The notes under the pieces: model-generated
The model's input: only the letters and a program-made list of their open reading frames with translations
What the model was told of the DNA's origin: nothing
Database searches by the model: none
Translations under genes and position numbers: made by a program
Assembly: GCA_032718475.1 (NCBI GenBank)
Contig: JAUCBJ010007426.1
Location: 62,001-126,000 of the forward strand
Origin: Nemertoderma westbladi
Lineage: Eukaryota; Xenacoelomorpha; Nemertodermatida; Nemertodermatidae
Direction: 5' to 3'
Length of the DNA stretch: 64,000 nucleotides
Shown: piece after piece, positions 53,899 to 64,000 of the stretch
Position numbering within the stretch: position 1 is the first letter of the stretch
Layout: the number at the start of each line of letters is the position of its first letter

Positions 53899-56800
53899 AT
53901 GTCAGACGCAACCCAATCACTGTCAGATAGTCTCTTAGAAAGTGTTAGAATGAGTATTAGACTTAGACAGCGTATTAAAAGGATCTGTGACCAAGATCAA
54001 AGTATAGAACATCCCAGATCCAAGTCTAAGTCACCTACTATTGTAAGAAAGGCCACCCCTACAGTAGTAGTGTCAGACCCTAGGCTAGTAGAACAGCGTA
54101 GGTCTATCATCGGCACTTGCGCCCAAGTCAAGCGGGATCAAGAAGCAGCTGTCAAACCGCAGCAACATCCTAGCCAAGAACCTAGTTCTCAGCGTCCCGA
54201 TAGCTCCAGTAGTTCGGATACTGCTGAGCGGACACCCGAACGCGGAGCGAAGATGGCGGATACGGTTTATGATGAGCGGCCAACCTATGAAGAATCAGCC
54301 GACGCCACTTCTTCTCAAGTGGAAAGCGAAGTGGAAAGCGAATTAACGGCCGCAGAGAAGCTGCGAACTAGAGACGCCATTGACATATATCTGTCAGACT
54401 ATCAGCGATTCATAGGAGACGAAGAGTTGAGGAGACGACTGTCTGGACTTCGCCCTAATAGTGAAGGAACCAAGCTTGTGTTGGACGCAATCGATGCGGA
54501 AATGTTAGCTGCAGAACAAGCTAAATGTGATGAAAAACTCCGCCTCGTTAGAGTCCAAGAAGAACAAATAAAGAAAAAACAGATAGAGAACCGAAAGGCA
54601 GCAGCAGTAAAGGCGGCAGAAGCAGAAGCAGCAAAGGCGGCGGCAGAAGTAGAAGCAGAAAGAAAGGCAGCGGATGTAGAAGCAAAAGGAAAGGCAGCGG
54701 TAGCAGAAGCAGAAAGAAAGGCGGCAGCGGCAATGGCAAAGGCAGTGGCAGAAGCAGAACGGAGAGCGTCTGAGGAGACTGCCCAACTGGAGTTGGAAAA
54801 TCTGCAAGAGACGCAAGACTACATAAATAAACATCTAACTGCTAGTCGAATGCAGAGGATGAGACGATCTACTCCAAAACGCCAGGGATACACATCATCG
54901 GAGGAAAGCGAAACCACCGATCCTGAAGGCGGAGGAAATAGATCTCGTCTAAGCAGGCGTAGAAAAACATCTCACCGTCATAAACTGCCTGATTTGCCCC
55001 CAGCTGTCAGAAGACAACTAGCTAGCACAGACTTAGGTAGTACAGAACCTACAGCCCAAAGTATTAAGGTTCAAAGACTCCCTACAATAGTTGATGAGCC
55101 TGAGATAATTAGGCCTGTCGTTCCCAAAATCACTTCTGTGTTAGAGACCCCTGTACTTCCAGAGCTTAACTCTAAATTCCCTTTACATAGTACTACACTG
55201 CCTGTACCCGGTGGAGCAGTCCAAGAGAATATCCCTGTCCAGATAGCAGAGAGAGAAATCAAAAATTTGTCTCCCGTCGTCCCGCGTCAGCCCGCTACTA
55301 TGTTGGCGACTCCCGCTTCGGCGGTTAAGTGGGTGGAAGAGGGACGGCGGGGGATGAATCTCCTGCTAGGACAGATGCAGGAGACTGTCCACCAACTTAA
55401 GGGAACAGTGAGGGAAGGTAGAGCAGAGTTGCAAGAAGTGCAGCAAAGTATCGCGCTAGAACGCGACAAATTAGTCAATATACAAAAGGGCATACCAATA
55501 CCCCCTGTAACATTGTGTCAACCTGTTAGGTCTGAAGTATTACATGCGCAAGGTGTGGAGCCTACACGCATCTATACTGCTAGTGAAGTTGAAACTCCTA
55601 TAGCAAACCCTATTAAGGGTGATTATAGACCTGTTATTAATGATATTCCCTATAGACCTGATAATGATCCGAGAAATTTATATACCGATAATTCGATATT
55701 AAATAACACGATGGCCCAAGAAAGCTTCACGCGTCAGATGGCTAGAACAGAAGCCCGCCAAGCGGTCAAAGTGGGAGAGATCGTCAAATTCAATGGAGAT
55801 GAGATGAAATGGTTACCTTTCAACGAATATTACAAAGATAGCATACAGAACTCTGTACTATCTAACGGAGAGAAACTTAGATTCCTCATCAAGTGCTTGG
55901 AAGGACCTCCCAAGTTAATGGCGTTAAAGTTTATCGGACATCCAGAAGGATTAAGACAAGTTTGGGATACATTAAACATCAGGTATGGTAACAAGGATAA
56001 CATAGCTAAGTATTTATATGCAAAATTAGTAGCCCCCCGACACTTCCTTAGTAGCGGGATTATAGAGTTTTCCGATGAAATTCAAGAGATCTGTAGACAA
56101 CTGGACTGGTTAGGTAAGTCGCATGAATATCAGAGTTCCATGGTTATTGGAGCCGTAGTCTCTACTTTACCAAAGGGTGGAGTATGTACACGCTGGGACA
56201 AGAAAGTGTTGTACATGAATGAACAACAACGACGAAGCCCTACCATGGCTGATCTCATGTCTTTCTTAAATGGTGAAGTCAAACTACAACTCATCAAGCA
56301 GTCCAGAGAGAAAACATCGGAAAATAAGGTAAGTGAGAAACCCACTTCTAGGAGAAGAGTAACACCAGTGTGTTACACTGACGACGGCGAAAGCCAAGCT
56401 TCCCAAGAAGAGGACAGCGGGAAAGACACAGACCGATCTTATTATGTTGACAAGACCTCAAAGGACGTAAGTAAATACAAGGCTCGAAACAACGATAGGA
56501 GAGAACAGGTTGCCAAGACCCCTCCTCAGTCTCCTAAGAGAATTCACGGAAGAGAGCCCGAAGAAAGAACGAGAGTGCATAACGTTACCCAAGGTAAAGT
56601 GAGTAACATCAAACCAAAATGTGCGCTGTGCGACGGGCCCCACCGTTTGAGTGCGTGTGCTGAATTTCTAAAGAAATCCCCTGTAGACAGACGTACAGTC
56701 CTGTGGAATAAGCGGTTATGCTATAATTGCCTCAGATCAGGACACCAACGGCGAACCTGTTACTCCGACGTAAAGTGTGCAAAGTGTGGCGCGAAACATC

Positions 56801-57918
56801 ACATCTTGTTACACAGTGAGTTCGAACGAGACAACCCGAGTCAGGTAAGTGAGCCCAAATCACATGTCCAATTCAGTGATGTGAACGACACTGACCAAAG
56901 TTCTGAGTGGGAAGGATTCTATACAGACGAATTCTCCGATGCCAACGAATCCTGTTATCTAATAAATATCGCAGTGTATCGAGCACTTACGTACGAAAAA
57001 GACACCGACACGGAGTTCCCCCCAACCACCTTTGACAGACAACCATCTTGGAAAGCTCCAACCTCCCACGTAGGAATACGAGAATTTCCTGTGGTACAGG
57101 TAAGAGTTCACGGTCTTAACAAAAGCTACATAGTGAACGCCCTCCTTGACTCCGGCAGCACAGGAACATTCATCGATCAAGAACTAGCCGAAGATATCTT
57201 TGCTGGACAACCCAAGTTCCGGACTAAATTGAATATGTCAGGAATTATGCAGGTTTGGAAATCTACCCTAACGGCAGATTACTATATAGGTGCGTTGTCC
57301 ACCCCACAGGATAAATTAGGAGAACAAAGTATAAGGTCAGTAAAAATGGTAGCAATAAAGAACTTCGCTACTACCCAAGTAGCACCTTATAACTGGGACG
57401 AGGACGAGAGCATCCAACATCTTGAGATACCTCGATTCCAAACCGATTATCCTGGAGTACAAATCCTCATCGGCCAAAACGCGCACGAGGCGCTCGAGAC
57501 ATTAGAGAAACGGCCTGCTCAACCGCAGCCATTACAAACTTATGCGGTAAGAACTAGAGTAGGTTGGTACTTTACTGGCCCTTCCCGCAGAACTCTTGAA
57601 GAAAGATTGCCACAAGACCGGCTACTTCAAGTAAAGGATTGGGAAGAGGAGAGCAGTGAAGTGGACGAACCCACTGAGGGAACACCATACTCCTCAGATA
57701 ATGACGATATTAACTCCAATGTAGATCAATGGAGACATCGCCCCGAGATGATTAATCCAGCCGACATCGCTTCCAGAGGAGCAACTCCTCAAGAACGGAT
57801 AGATACTCCCGGCTGGTTAAGTGGACCCGACTCCCTAAGTAAAGAAGAAGATGAATGGCCTCCTCATCTTACCACGGCGGAGCGTAGACAGGCCAAGGGA
57901 GCGGAGGAAGTAACATGA
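53899..57918 (+). CDS. gag: Element 4 Gag-protease with remnant Pol (1339 aa)
   Basis: One open frame starting MSDATQSLSDSLLE. Relative to Element 1 about 545 bp of the Gag N-terminal region are missing near 54270 without loss of frame. The coiled coil (about 54540-54800), capsid-like region, CCHC knuckles (CYNCLRSGHQRRTC), linker and protease (LLDSGSTGTFID near 57145) are all present. Near 57710 an in-frame deletion of about 1.77 kb removes RT and most of RNase H, joining TPYSSDNDDI to a VDQWRH motif. A second deletion of about 1.7 kb near 57915 removes integrase and brings the stop. Gag and protease would be the only likely functional parts. The open gag-to-protease junction shows the ancestral arrangement lost in Element 1. 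Confidence 0.88.
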   Translation: MSDATQSLSDSLLESVRMSIRLRQRIKRICDQDQSIEHPRSKSKSPTIVRKATPTVVVSDPRLVEQRRSIIGTCAQVKRDQEAAVKPQQHPSQEPSSQRPDSSSSSDTAERTPERGAKMADTVYDERPTYEESADATSSQVESEVESELTAAEKLRTRDAIDIYLSDYQRFIGDEELRRRLSGLRPNSEGTKLVLDAIDAEMLAAEQAKCDEKLRLVRVQEEQIKKKQIENRKAAAVKAAEAEAAKAAAEVEAERKAADVEAKGKAAVAEAERKAAAAMAKAVAEAERRASEETAQLELENLQETQDYINKHLTASRMQRMRRSTPKRQGYTSSEESETTDPEGGGNRSRLSRRRKTSHRHKLPDLPPAVRRQLASTDLGSTEPTAQSIKVQRLPTIVDEPEIIRPVVPKITSVLETPVLPELNSKFPLHSTTLPVPGGAVQENIPVQIAEREIKNLSPVVPRQPATMLATPASAVKWVEEGRRGMNLLLGQMQETVHQLKGTVREGRAELQEVQQSIALERDKLVNIQKGIPIPPVTLCQPVRSEVLHAQGVEPTRIYTASEVETPIANPIKGDYRPVINDIPYRPDNDPRNLYTDNSILNNTMAQESFTRQMARTEARQAVKVGEIVKFNGDEMKWLPFNEYYKDSIQNSVLSNGEKLRFLIKCLEGPPKLMALKFIGHPEGLRQVWDTLNIRYGNKDNIAKYLYAKLVAPRHFLSSGIIEFSDEIQEICRQLDWLGKSHEYQSSMVIGAVVSTLPKGGVCTRWDKKVLYMNEQQRRSPTMADLMSFLNGEVKLQLIKQSREKTSENKVSEKPTSRRRVTPVCYTDDGESQASQEEDSGKDTDRSYYVDKTSKDVSKYKARNNDRREQVAKTPPQSPKRIHGREPEERTRVHNVTQGKVSNIKPKCALCDGPHRLSACAEFLKKSPVDRRTVLWNKRLCYNCLRSGHQRRTCYSDVKCAKCGAKHHILLHSEFERDNPSQVSEPKSHVQFSDVNDTDQSSEWEGFYTDEFSDANESCYLINIAVYRALTYEKDTDTEFPPTTFDRQPSWKAPTSHVGIREFPVVQVRVHGLNKSYIVNALLDSGSTGTFIDQELAEDIFAGQPKFRTKLNMSGIMQVWKSTLTADYYIGALSTPQDKLGEQSIRSVKMVAIKNFATTQVAPYNWDEDESIQHLEIPRFQTDYPGVQILIGQNAHEALETLEKRPAQPQPLQTYAVRTRVGWYFTGPSRRTLEERLPQDRLLQVKDWEEESSEVDEPTEGTPYSSDNDDINSNVDQWRHRPEMINPADIASRGATPQERIDTPGWLSGPDSLSKEEDEWPPHLTTAERRQAKGAEEVT

Positions 57919-59678
57919 CAGCCTAATCGCCCAGCTGGTCGCTTATGTTTACTGGAAAGAGACCAAAAACTGTCTGGAAACTATGGAAGGCAAGATACTC
58001 TTCCTACGACCACTTCCCTAATCCGACAAATATCTAGGGACTCCATAACGTAATAACATATGGAGTGGGCGTGTGACTATATCATTTTATATTTGTTTTT
58101 ATTTTATATTTATGTATGTATTATTATGTACTTTATTATAATCGTTTTTATTCAATTTTATTTAGTAGAATGTTATTTTAGTGATTATTTAGTAAGATTA
58201 GTGCAATATATTAGTGTTTATTACATACGTAATTACTTATAATATATTTAGTGCGACGGCAAGAAATAATTATTTCTCTTTCCTTACTGTCCGTATTATA
58301 TTATAAATGCGAGACTATAGTAAGATGACATGTCAGTACTTCTTAAAGTACAATAAAGCCACTACTATATTTAAGTATTATTAGTAGGCAGAGTATTAGG
58401 AATGCAAAGTTCAGATCCTCGTGTCTCGGCTAAACCAAGCTCTGGGTAGACCTTGGAAACGACTTGCCTCTTCACACTGACATTGCTTCGTGCGATATTG
58501 CTCTTCTACCTTATAACAAATAATACATATAGTAGCGAGATGTCCCTCTAACAGTAGCGTAAATCGCAAATAAATCTGTTAAATTTTTGACCATCTGTAA
58601 TTCTAGTCGATTAAGATATCGTGGCACCCACCGATATACTTGAAAGACAAATTCTAGAATCAGTGGTTAACGTCCCCAGACAAGTTCTGGAATAAATCGG
58701 TGCCCATCCTAAATATTAATTTAATATTTATAAAAATCTGTAAAATTCAGATCCGTTAACAATTCTAGTCGATTAAGATATCGTAGCACTTACCGATACT
58801 CTTAAAAGACAAATTTCATAGAATTAAGGATCCTATGTCCCCCAGACCTGCTCTGGAATCAAATTGTGTCAATTTTAACATCAAATAATAAAATTCACGG
58901 GAATAAATTTAAATTCATATTCGAATGAATTTCATAAATTGTCATTTTTGTGCAATTTACAACATTCCCAAAATTCCAGTAATTAATAGATCATGGGAGC
59001 GGAGATTCATATTAAGTGTACTAGAGTGCGAGAATCTCCAATATATAGTCAATAGCCGATAAAATTTATAAAATCAGGCATAAAGAGAAGATTGACAATT
59101 AAAGAATTACTATTAAATAACATCCCAGATCTGTATACATGAGAATTGCCCTAATTCTACCGCTAGTTTTCCATAATGTCACCATGGCAACACCCACGCT
59201 AGAATTAGAAGCAAGTTAAAGGAACAATAAAAAGCTTGCCCCATTGCGTAGCATAAGAGTATACATAACGCACTATTAGTATCCAAGGATACATAGTAAT
59301 AACGTGACATTCTGGAAGACACTGACTAACGGACAAATGGCATGCATGTGTGCAGTAAGTAATGATTGTATGGAATTTGTGCGTTTATAGGTGAATGTTA
59401 CTACTAAAGTGTGTTTACAGTAGCTAATCGCAATTGTAAAATAGCCCTAACTCTACCGAGATAACCTCAAGTGGATTCAAGCCTTTGGGGACGGACAGTG
59501 GTGGGACTTGTGCCGGTTATCGTTGTCGTGCTGTTGCTACATGTTGGCGTAAACACTGCGACAACGGTACATCGGCGCTGAGAAACCCACAGTCCGGGGG
59601 CAAAAGCCTAGTAGGCAGCGACGCCCGCTTGCCTAAAATATTAACTCATATTGATATTAATAAACTCAGATAGCAGAT
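57919..59678 (+). other. Element 4 integrase tail remnant and conserved noncoding stretch
   Basis: 57919-58055 matches the very end of the integrase coding region of Element 1 (from its 11850). The rest matches 11983-13608 and includes the 117-base block at 58388-58504 and the 162-bp duplication. No gene. Confidence 0.75.
58388..58504 (+). other. 117-base invariant block, Element 4 copy
   Basis: By eye identical to 12316-12432 and to 29824-29940 (minus), in an element that has lost most of pol. Confidence 0.75.
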
Positions 59679-60077
59679 ATGACGGAATTGATAGAAGATG
59701 ACCTTGGTATTAGAGAGCGATATACTCTACCTTTACAAGCGTTTGTGGATAGCTTGATACGCGGTGAAGCCGATCCGACTATTACGGAGGACGATGGTCG
59801 TTATATCGAACCGCCGATGTCCCAAGAGCAACTTACGCGTGAATTGGACTATCGAAAATTAACCGCTCGCTATACGCATCGTAATGGTACGTATATGGAC
59901 TTCTTAACTACCGGCCATCCTATCGATTTACATGATACGGACGATGTAGACACCGAAAGGGAAATGGTTCTATTTAAATATCATACCCAGCGGCGTCGTA
60001 ACGATAAACCGAGAATAGATCACGAAAATTCTATTCGTAACAGACTGGGAAGACGAACCAATATGTCTAGAATCTGA
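59679..60077 (+). pseudogene. Element 4 remnant of the 3' accessory ORF
   Basis: It starts MTELIEDDLGIRERYTLPL like Element 1. After about 123 codons it jumps (near 60048) to sequence matching Element 1 at about 15567, in another frame, and stops. The LINE fragment seen in Element 1 is absent here; it lies within the deleted interval, so relative timing cannot be read from this. Confidence 0.75.
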
Positions 60078-60176
60078 GGAGATTCAGCCTATCGCGCTCG
60101 GAACAGCGACAACGATTACATCCTAGAATGGTATCAAAGTCCACAGTGTCTCACTGCGTACAATTATCGCCTCTTT

Positions 60177-60810
60177 TATTGCTCTTTGGAGAATACTGAT
60201 AAATCACCCAAATTTCCCAATTTTCTTGATACACTACAGGTTAGAGAGACAGGCTATATATAACAATTGCGATTTATATTAATGTGGTGTGTATTGAATC
60301 TAATGTTATTTAGCAGACCCTACATGAGTCAATTACTGCTCTCTTTATGTGTGATCAAATATACTGACGGTCGGCAGAATAGTGTGCATGATTGTGATTG
60401 GTAACAAAGCATTTCCTAAAGAATGCGCTTTATACTTTAATCATAAGCAGTATCGTTGCGTTTAGTATAAGTCCTAGTTCTGTTTAAATAGATAGAGCGC
60501 CACGTCCTAAAGGAACTGTTAATATTTCCCGAAAGCCAATAATATCTGTCAGAAATTAATTATTAACGATCTATCGAATAATACAGTAAGTTTACACTGC
60601 AACCTTACACTGCAATAATAAAATTTAAGCATCCGAATTCAGCCTCCCGGGTGTAGATCCATCGGGTGAATGATCGCGCATGGGCTGACTTCGGCTAATG
60701 TTTTGTGTATTAGCATAAAATATTGTCGTATGCTAAAGTGGTTTTAATTAACTAAAAGACATATAAAATTTGGCAGGTTAAACTGCTAAAGGTCTTCAAA
60801 AGCGCGAACA
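60177..60810 (+). repeat. Element 4 LTR segment lacking its first ~557 bp
   Basis: Matches the 5' LTR from about 51098 to its end (51731). It joins accessory-ORF sequence at a TATTGCTC microhomology. The U3-like part, with the self-primer site, is missing. The bases after it (CACTG) do not match the CTGAT duplication. Confidence 0.85.
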
Positions 60811-61097
60811 CACTGTATTCTATAACTGAACTCTAACTTACCACTGTATTCTATAACTGAACTTTAACTTACCACTGTATTCTAAAACTGAACTCCAACT
60901 TACCACTGTATTCTATAACTGAACTCTAACTTACCAATGTATTCAACTGAACTCTAACTTACCACTGTATTCAACTGAACTCTAATTACCACTGTATACA
61001 TTATAAACTCAACATAGCTGAACTCTAACTTACCACTGTAACTCTTTCTTACCACTGTATTCAACTGAACTCTAACTTACCACTGTATTCATTATGA
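60811..61097 (+). repeat. Minisatellite, ~31-bp unit
   Basis: About nine copies of a unit of the type ACTGTATTCTATAACTGAAC plus TCTAACTTACC. The first four are near full length and the rest shortened. It lies between two LTR ends. Confidence 0.8.
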
Positions 61098-61596
61098 GGA
61101 ACTACATTGATAACATCATCCTCGATATCCATCTTGAACCAGCGTGCTAAATGTCTGAAATATCATAAAACTAAGCTTAATCAAGGTTTTGTAAACTAGT
61201 CAATTAGGATGAGACAATGAAAGACAACATTTTTAGCTCTACATTGATAGAATAGGCCTAACTCATGACAAAACTGAACTACATTAACGGCAGAGTACAT
61301 CATGGAATGTTCCAACATTTTGAAAACTTATGTACTGTAGATTCTGGAATCGGGCAACATAATTATGTATTGTGTGACTGTTGTACGTGAAGTATCTAAG
61401 GTCAAACTATCAGAGGCCGTTTACTAATCGTTATCAGCAGATTATCGACTACTACTCGCGGCCTACAAGGAACCCTCATGAGCTTTTAAATACCTAATAG
61501 GCCTACATTAAGACACATTTCTTAAAGCAAATCACTTGAACTAATTAAAAACTATAATGGAATAGGGTATGGGAATTATAGCTGTATAATGTTTTA
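61098..61596. other. Unassigned DNA inside the Element 4 boundaries
   Basis: No gene or repeat recognised. It does not match the corresponding LTR portion of Elements 1, 2 or 4. Confidence 0.4.
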
Positions 61597-61668
61597 GTGT
61601 TTTAATTAACTAAAAGACATATAAATTTTGGCAGGTTAAACTGCTAAAGGTCTTCAAAAGCGCGAACA
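61597..61668 (+). repeat. Last 72 bp of an Element 4 LTR
   Basis: Identical by eye to 51660-51731, and followed at once by the CTGAT target duplication. It marks the original right end of the insertion. Confidence 0.85.
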
Positions 61669-61673
61669 CTGAT
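61669..61673. repeat. Target-site duplication of Element 4, right copy (CTGAT)
   Basis: Matches 50537-50541. Confidence 0.85.
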
Positions 61674-62552
61674 GGATAACTGGCCATGCTAGCATTCCAA
61701 ATGTGAAACACAATCTGAATTTCGATAAAAAATGGCTGAGGGAGTATGGACGTTGGGAAGGTTGCTGCTGCGCGAGGGTGTTTAATTATATTTAATAAAT
61801 ACAGATTAATAATTCTGGAACATTTGTTTATCTCATAAGTAGCTTGGCAACAATGCAACACTATCTGATGGTTTCTGAGCAAAGATCGCAAACCACAATA
61901 TTGCCCCAATATAGAATCAGTAATTTTAGGACAGATCCATATTTTTTCGCAGGGCAGGTGAGAAAAAATTTATAAAAAATTAATGGAAAATTTAAAAAAT
62001 TAATTTAAAAAAATTAATAAGTATAAGATATTAGAAATAGAAACTAAATAATTAAGAGAGTTTATGTGTAATTAGAGTAATTTAACAATTTACACATTTG
62101 AAATAAATGATATTACTTTGGGGCTGGTCATTCAAACTACAAAAAAATATACATATAAACAAAGACAGTAAGTTCAAATAGCGCGAGTCATCAGGGCAAT
62201 AAAAAGAACAACAAAAAATTGTGTTAATTTTTATGTATAAACCTATTGTAGTATTGAATGTCGTTAAATTTATATACAACATTAATCAAAATTTAACACC
62301 AACACTTTCAGTTAGGTAATTACTTTCAGTTTAACATAACACAGGCCACGCATCTATAATTGTACGTAAATAGACGAACAAACAGTCCGCACCGTAGGAT
62401 AGAGATACTGTAGATAAATCGTGAAGGATGTCGGAAGTTGTCAGATTCGGCCATCAGCATCTTAATTAGTTTCTTTATGAACATATTGATGTTGATGTCT
62501 TGATGTGACTCTGTAGTTTCCCTTTTAAGGTGTAAACATTATTACAAAGTAT
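61674..62552. other. T2 arm remainder and gene-free DNA
   Basis: 61674-61870 continues the T2 arm by weak similarity to T1 at 46965-47130. The rest is very AT-rich, with no gene seen. Confidence 0.45.
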
Positions 62553-63635
62553 TCAATTGCACTTGACACCTTTATGAATGTTTTCCACGTGTTTCTTTAG
62601 ATGGCCTTTGTCACTAAATTGTTTGTCACAAGAAACGCAATTATACTTGGCACCTTTATGAACTGATTGAATGTGGGTCTTTAGATTTCCTTTCTGCGCC
62701 CACACTTTATCGCAATAATTGCAAGTAAACCTGATAGCTTTATGAATTGTTTCCACGTGTTTCTTTAGACGGCCTTTGTCACTAAATTGTTTGCCACAAG
62801 AAACGCAATTATACTTGACACCTTTATGAACTGATTGAATGTGGGTCTTTAGATATCCTTTCTGCGCGTACACTTTATCGCAATAATTGCAAGTAAACCT
62901 GATAGATTTATGAACTGATTCGATGTGGGTCTTTAGATTTCCTTTCTGCGCGCACACTTTATCGCAATAATTACAAGTAAACCTGATAGCTTTATGAACT
63001 GAATCGATGTGTCTTTTTAGATATCCTTTGTCACAAAATTGTTTGTCGCAAGAAACGCAATTATGCTTGACACCTTTATGAACTGATTCGATGTGTGTCT
63101 TTAGATTTCCTTTCTGCGCGCACACTTTATCGCAATAATTACAAGTAAACCTGATAGCTTTATGAACTGATTCGATGTGTCTTTTTAGATATCCTTTGTC
63201 ACAAAATTGTTTATCGCAAGAAACGCAATTATACTTGACGTTGACACCTTTATGAACTGATTGTATGTGATTCTTTAAACTCCCTTTCTGTGTGAACAGT
63301 TTAGTACCACAAATAGCTTCCGCTTCTGATTTAAAACTAACAACGTTTATACCGCTGTTTGTGTTGCTGATTTGATTATTAGAATATTGTTTATCTGTAC
63401 AGAACTCCTGTTTGATCCTTCGAGATTTATCTTCGGAAGTACCACAAATAGGTTCCGCTTCTGATTTGAAACTAATAATGTTTATACCGCTGTTTGTGTT
63501 GCCAATTTCTTTATTAACAGTTGGTGGAGCAACGCAGTTCTCTTGTTCCTCATCAGCGGACTGAGAATCACTTTCATCTGCCATGATACGATCCAGTAAA
63601 TCCCAAGCAGCGTCACTCAAAGTATTCGAAGACAT
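62553..63635 (-). CDS. C2H2 zinc-finger protein, 8 regular fingers plus one degenerate
   Basis: Probable nuclear DNA-binding transcription regulator in a single exon. I set the start at the MSSNTLSDAAWDLLDRIM methionine, because the open frame 60 bases further upstream begins with an unlikely sequence; either start is possible. The N-terminal part is acidic and contains a duplicated segment (NTNSGIN..SFKSEAE..CGT) and IKQE, which fits a SUMO-acceptor pattern. A degenerate finger (CGTKLF, second Cys missing) comes first. Eight C2H2 fingers of 28 residues follow, alternating mostly between two types (YNCVSCDKQF and FTCNYCDKV). This indicates growth by duplication of two-finger units. Linkers are HKGVK or HKAIR rather than TGEKP. 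The target sequence cannot be told. Confidence 0.88.
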   Translation of the reverse strand: MSSNTLSDAAWDLLDRIMADESDSQSADEEQENCVAPPTVNKEIGNTNSGINIISFKSEAEPICGTSEDKSRRIKQEFCTDKQYSNNQISNTNSGINVVSFKSEAEAICGTKLFTQKGSLKNHIQSVHKGVNVKYNCVSCDKQFCDKGYLKRHIESVHKAIRFTCNYCDKVCAQKGNLKTHIESVHKGVKHNCVSCDKQFCDKGYLKRHIDSVHKAIRFTCNYCDKVCAQKGNLKTHIESVHKSIRFTCNYCDKVYAQKGYLKTHIQSVHKGVKYNCVSCGKQFSDKGRLKKHVETIHKAIRFTCNYCDKVWAQKGNLKTHIQSVHKGAKYNCVSCDKQFSDKGHLKKHVENIHKGVKCN

Positions 63636-64000
63636 ATTTAATATACGACTATGAATATCGTATGTAGAAATATGACAATTTAAATAAAATACCAATATAA
63701 TTGGAAATAACTGGTTAACCGCACACTAGTTGGGGCCGTTTATAATCCCTGGGTTTGGCTAAATTTATTATTGAATGCAGCAGCTACAATGCTTAGGGGA
63801 GTGGAGCGCCTTATAAGTGGACGTGGGTATAGAATTCTGTACCAATTAGATCCACTATACAATAGATATAACAGACAACATCGGTAGCTACTAAGTACAT
63901 GGGGGGCCTCTGTCCCTTCCAGTAACGGAGGAAACTAAAACTATAGTTTTTGAGTTTGATTCAGGGAATACAAACTTACTGGAACTTCGGGTGTATCCCG
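63636..64000. other. Upstream flank of the zinc-finger gene
   Basis: No second gene is seen before the window ends. It presumably holds the promoter, but no convincing core motif stands out. Confidence 0.4.

Larger units (their letters stand above)
50542..61668 (+). mobile_element. Element 4: non-autonomous deletion derivative of the Element 1/2 family
   Basis: The 5' LTR (1190 bp), primer-binding site, leader, gag-protease ORF and 3' noncoding blocks match Elements 1 and 2. RT, RNase H, most of integrase, part of the Gag N-terminus and most of the accessory ORF are deleted. The target duplication CTGAT places the right end at 61668, where only the last 72 bp of an LTR are found. A larger LTR piece ends at 60810. 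The 3' end is therefore rearranged. Confidence 0.85.

Noticed and set aside
60811-60815. CACTG as a target duplication of Element 4
   Set aside because: No matching CACTG before 50542; CTGAT at 50537 and 61669 matches instead.

Overview
This is eukaryotic, almost certainly metazoan, DNA. It is AT-rich and mostly built from LTR retrotransposons of the BEL/Pao superfamily, with foldback (inverted-repeat) DNA elements, LINE scraps and a C2H2 zinc-finger gene at the right edge. BEL/Pao elements and tandem C2H2 fingers fit an invertebrate, perhaps an arthropod, but I cannot name the species.

Layout. 1-625 is flanking DNA with a LINE reverse-transcriptase scrap. Element 1 (626-17880, +) is a 17.3-kb BEL/Pao element with 1153-bp LTRs and target duplication CACAC. 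17886-20439 is gene-free and holds foldback elements and C tracts. A long-armed foldback element (T1) starts at 20440. It is interrupted by Element 3 (20660-46959, -, TSD AGTAC), an older BEL/Pao element of another family. Element 3 is itself interrupted in its RT region by Element 2 (25862-41766, -, TSD CCGTT), a 15.9-kb close relative of Element 1 with nearly identical LTRs. T1 resumes at 46960 with a MITE (47217-47692) and ends near 48657. An intact orphan ORF of 420 codons lies at 48958-50220. A second foldback copy (T2) starts at 50323 and is interrupted by Element 4 (50542-61668, +, TSD CTGAT), a deletion derivative of the Element 1/2 family. A C2H2 zinc-finger gene (62553-63635, -) ends the window.

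Elements 1, 2 and 4 share an unusual design: LTRs of about 1.15-1.19 kb, a leader of about 2.2 kb full of repeats, gag-protease-RT-RNase H-integrase, a conserved noncoding block after pol, then an extra 3' ORF region. In Element 1 part of that region encodes CCHC zinc knuckles and no obvious envelope features. All the elements carry lesions. Element 2 is closest to intact: one 4-bp duplication shifts its gag-pol frame. Element 1 has a gag/pol junction deletion and a stop in pol. Element 4 has lost RT, RNase H and integrase, but its gag-protease frame stays open.

Most interesting observation: in all four elements the 11 bases directly after the 5' LTR, where a tRNA primer-binding site should be, do not resemble a tRNA 3' end. 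They are complementary to a site about 385-455 bases inside the same LTR. The sequences differ between elements but the pairing is kept. This is the signature expected of Tf1-type self-primed reverse transcription, which I do not know to be described for BEL/Pao elements.
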